Shown here: in pieces, positions 13,791 to 15,080 of the stretch | How the letters are laid out: every line of letters begins with the position of its first letter | How positions within the stretch are numbered: the stretch's first letter is position 1 | Source: an uncultured Kordia sp. | GTDB taxonomy: Bacteria; Bacteroidota; Bacteroidia; Flavobacteriales; Flavobacteriaceae | Direction: 5' to 3' | Length of the DNA: 15,080 nt | Assembly (NCBI GenBank): GCA_913054565.1 | Contig: CAJXHW010000012.1 | Coordinates: 1 to 15,080 of the forward strand | Position numbers and translations under genes: made by a program | Notes under the pieces: generated by a model | The model's input: the letters and a program-made list of their open reading frames with translations, nothing else | Database searches by the model: none | What the model was told of the DNA's origin: nothing

Positions 13791-15053
13791 ATGGTTTCCT
13801 TAATTTTTATAGCCTTTCTTTTTAGTAGCAACCGAAAAAGCATTAATTGGAAAACAGTAGGTTTAGGGCTAGCCTTTCAATTAGTAATAGCCATAGGAGT
13901 TTTAAAAGTGTCATTTATTCAAACTGCCTTTGAAGGTGTTGGACAGCTTTTTGTAAGTGTACTTGATTTTACAAGAGCAGGTAGTAAATTTTTATTCGAA
14001 GGATTAGTGGTTGATATGGACACCTTTGGATTTATTTTTGCTTTTCAAGTACTCCCTACAATTTTGTTTTTCTCTGCATTAACTTCTGTTTTATTTTACA
14101 TGGGTATTATTCAAAGAGTAGTAAAACTAATGGCAATGTTATTAACAAAAGTATTAGGTATTTCCGGAGCGGAAAGTTTAAGTGTGGCAGGAAACATATT
14201 TTTAGGACAAACTGAAGCTCCTTTATTAATAAAAGCCTATTTAGAAAAGATGAACAAATCTGAAATGCTTTTAGTTATGATAGGTGGTATGGCTACTGTA
14301 GCTGGAGCAGTTTTAGCAGCTTATATTGGTTTTTTAGGTGGAGACGACCCTGTATTGCGCTTACAGTTTGCCAAACACTTATTAGCAGCCTCAGTAATGG
14401 CTGCCCCAGGAGCAATTGTAATTTCAAAAATATTATACCCACAAACCGAAATAGTTAACACTAATGTAAAAGTATCATCAGAAAAAATAGGTTCAAATAT
14501 ACTTGACGCCATAGCAAACGGAACAACTGAAGGACTTAAACTAGCGGTTAATGTTGGTGCAATGTTATTAGTTTTTGTAGCTTTTATTGCCATGATTAAT
14601 GGTATTTTAGGATGGATAGGTGATGTAACCACAGTAAATAACTTTATGGCAGCAAATACGCCATATGCAAAACTGTCCTTAGAAGCTATTTTAGGCACAA
14701 TTTTTTCTCCATTAATGTGGCTAATCGGTGTTGCTAAAGAAGACATAATGATGATGGGGCAGTTGTTAGGAATTAAACTAGCTGCCAGCGAGTTTGTGGG
14801 ATATATCCAATTGGCCGATTTAAAAAATGTAGCTAGCGCCACTCACCTTACCTACAACAAATCGGTAATTATGGCCACTTATATGCTATGCGGTTTTGCT
14901 AACTTTGCTTCAATTGGTATTCAAATTGGAGGAATTGGCTCTTTAGCACCAGGGCAACGTAAAACGCTATCAGAATTTGGGATGAAAGCATTAATTGGAG
15001 GTACTATTGCCTCACTAATTTCAGCAACCATTGCCGGAATGATTATTGGTTAG
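13791..15053 (+). CDS. nupC: NupC-family concentrative nucleoside transporter (CNT), membrane domain
   Basis: This is an inner-membrane cation-coupled nucleoside importer. The 420 residues from this ATG cover almost the whole CNT fold: SSNRKSIN at 12-19 closing the first helix, GQTEAPL 139-145 (Q140, T141 and E142 of the nucleoside site), GGMATVAGAVLAAYIG 165-180, NGTTEGLKLAVNVGAMLL 243-260, AKEDI with E317, and GFANFASIG with N371 and S374. These correspond to the base- and ribose-binding residues of the Vibrio CNT. Starting here clips the first membrane helix: the codons just upstream (SLWRGILG) belong to it. That supports the idea that the native start is at 13347 and that the TAA at 13563 disrupts the gene. 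Whether an active transporter is made by internal initiation cannot be told. Confidence 0.9.
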   Translation: MVSLIFIAFLFSSNRKSINWKTVGLGLAFQLVIAIGVLKVSFIQTAFEGVGQLFVSVLDFTRAGSKFLFEGLVVDMDTFGFIFAFQVLPTILFFSALTSVLFYMGIIQRVVKLMAMLLTKVLGISGAESLSVAGNIFLGQTEAPLLIKAYLEKMNKSEMLLVMIGGMATVAGAVLAAYIGFLGGDDPVLRLQFAKHLLAASVMAAPGAIVISKILYPQTEIVNTNVKVSSEKIGSNILDAIANGTTEGLKLAVNVGAMLLVFVAFIAMINGILGWIGDVTTVNNFMAANTPYAKLSLEAILGTIFSPLMWLIGVAKEDIMMMGQLLGIKLAASEFVGYIQLADLKNVASATHLTYNKSVIMATYMLCGFANFASIGIQIGGIGSLAPGQRKTLSEFGMKALIGGTIASLISATIAGMIIG

Positions 15054-15080
15054 TAGCGAGTGGATTACAAATAAATAGTT

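Noticed and set aside
14321..14842. 173-codon minus-strand frame inside the transporter gene
   Set aside because: It is antisense to strongly conserved NupC motifs and has no recognisable domain or promoter: a coding shadow.
1..15080. Mobile element, CRISPR array, phage or defence system
   Set aside because: There are no spaced repeats, transposase or integrase motifs, tRNA-flanked sites or composition breaks. The genes are conserved chromosomal ones.

Overview
The window looks like chromosomal DNA of a member of the Bacteroidota, most likely the family Flavobacteriaceae. It is AT-rich. It carries a gliding-motility gene (gldA), a DUF5686 outer-membrane protein with a CarboxypepD_reg-like N-terminus, a circularly permuted RsgA and a DAHP synthase/chorismate mutase fusion. 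Several promoters fit the Bacteroidetes pattern TTG - 17 to 20 nt - TAnnTTTG. I see no mobile element, CRISPR array, rRNA or tRNA. Most of the content is conserved housekeeping DNA, and the most informative signals lie between the genes.

Region 1 (1-4980, all minus strand, read right to left) is an aromatic amino acid operon. It has a promoter (4881-4910), a 27-residue leader peptide packed with Phe and Tyr codons (4778-4861), an antiterminator/terminator pair ending in a U-tract (4722-4800), pheA (prephenate dehydratase), DAHP synthase/chorismate mutase, rsgA (ribosome small-subunit GTPase) and dtd (D-aminoacyl-tRNA deacylase). Together these form a textbook-style transcription attenuator that should set expression by Phe/Tyr supply. 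Downstream of dtd a surface-type lipoprotein gene starts and runs off the left edge.

Region 2 (4982-9504) holds gldA on the plus strand. It converges on, and overlaps by 32 bp, a minus-strand pair made of a DUF5686 outer-membrane protein gene followed by a periplasmic beta-lactamase-fold serine hydrolase.

Region 3 (9511-15053) is a central-metabolism block built on a divergent promoter region. pdhB (pyruvate dehydrogenase E1 beta) reads left; etfB-etfA (electron transfer flavoprotein) reads right and ends at a strong terminator. A perfect 18-bp palindrome sits between the two divergent -7 boxes. To the right are a bifunctional nuclease (DUF151 + UVR) gene and a NupC-type nucleoside transporter gene. 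The transporter's predicted secreted N-terminal domain is split from its membrane domain by one in-frame TAA, so the gene is either disrupted or makes two products.

The strongest points for follow-up are the phe leader/attenuator, the in-frame stop in the transporter gene, the palindromic operator candidate between pdhB and etfB, and the overlap of promoter, hairpin and gene start at 9504-9573.
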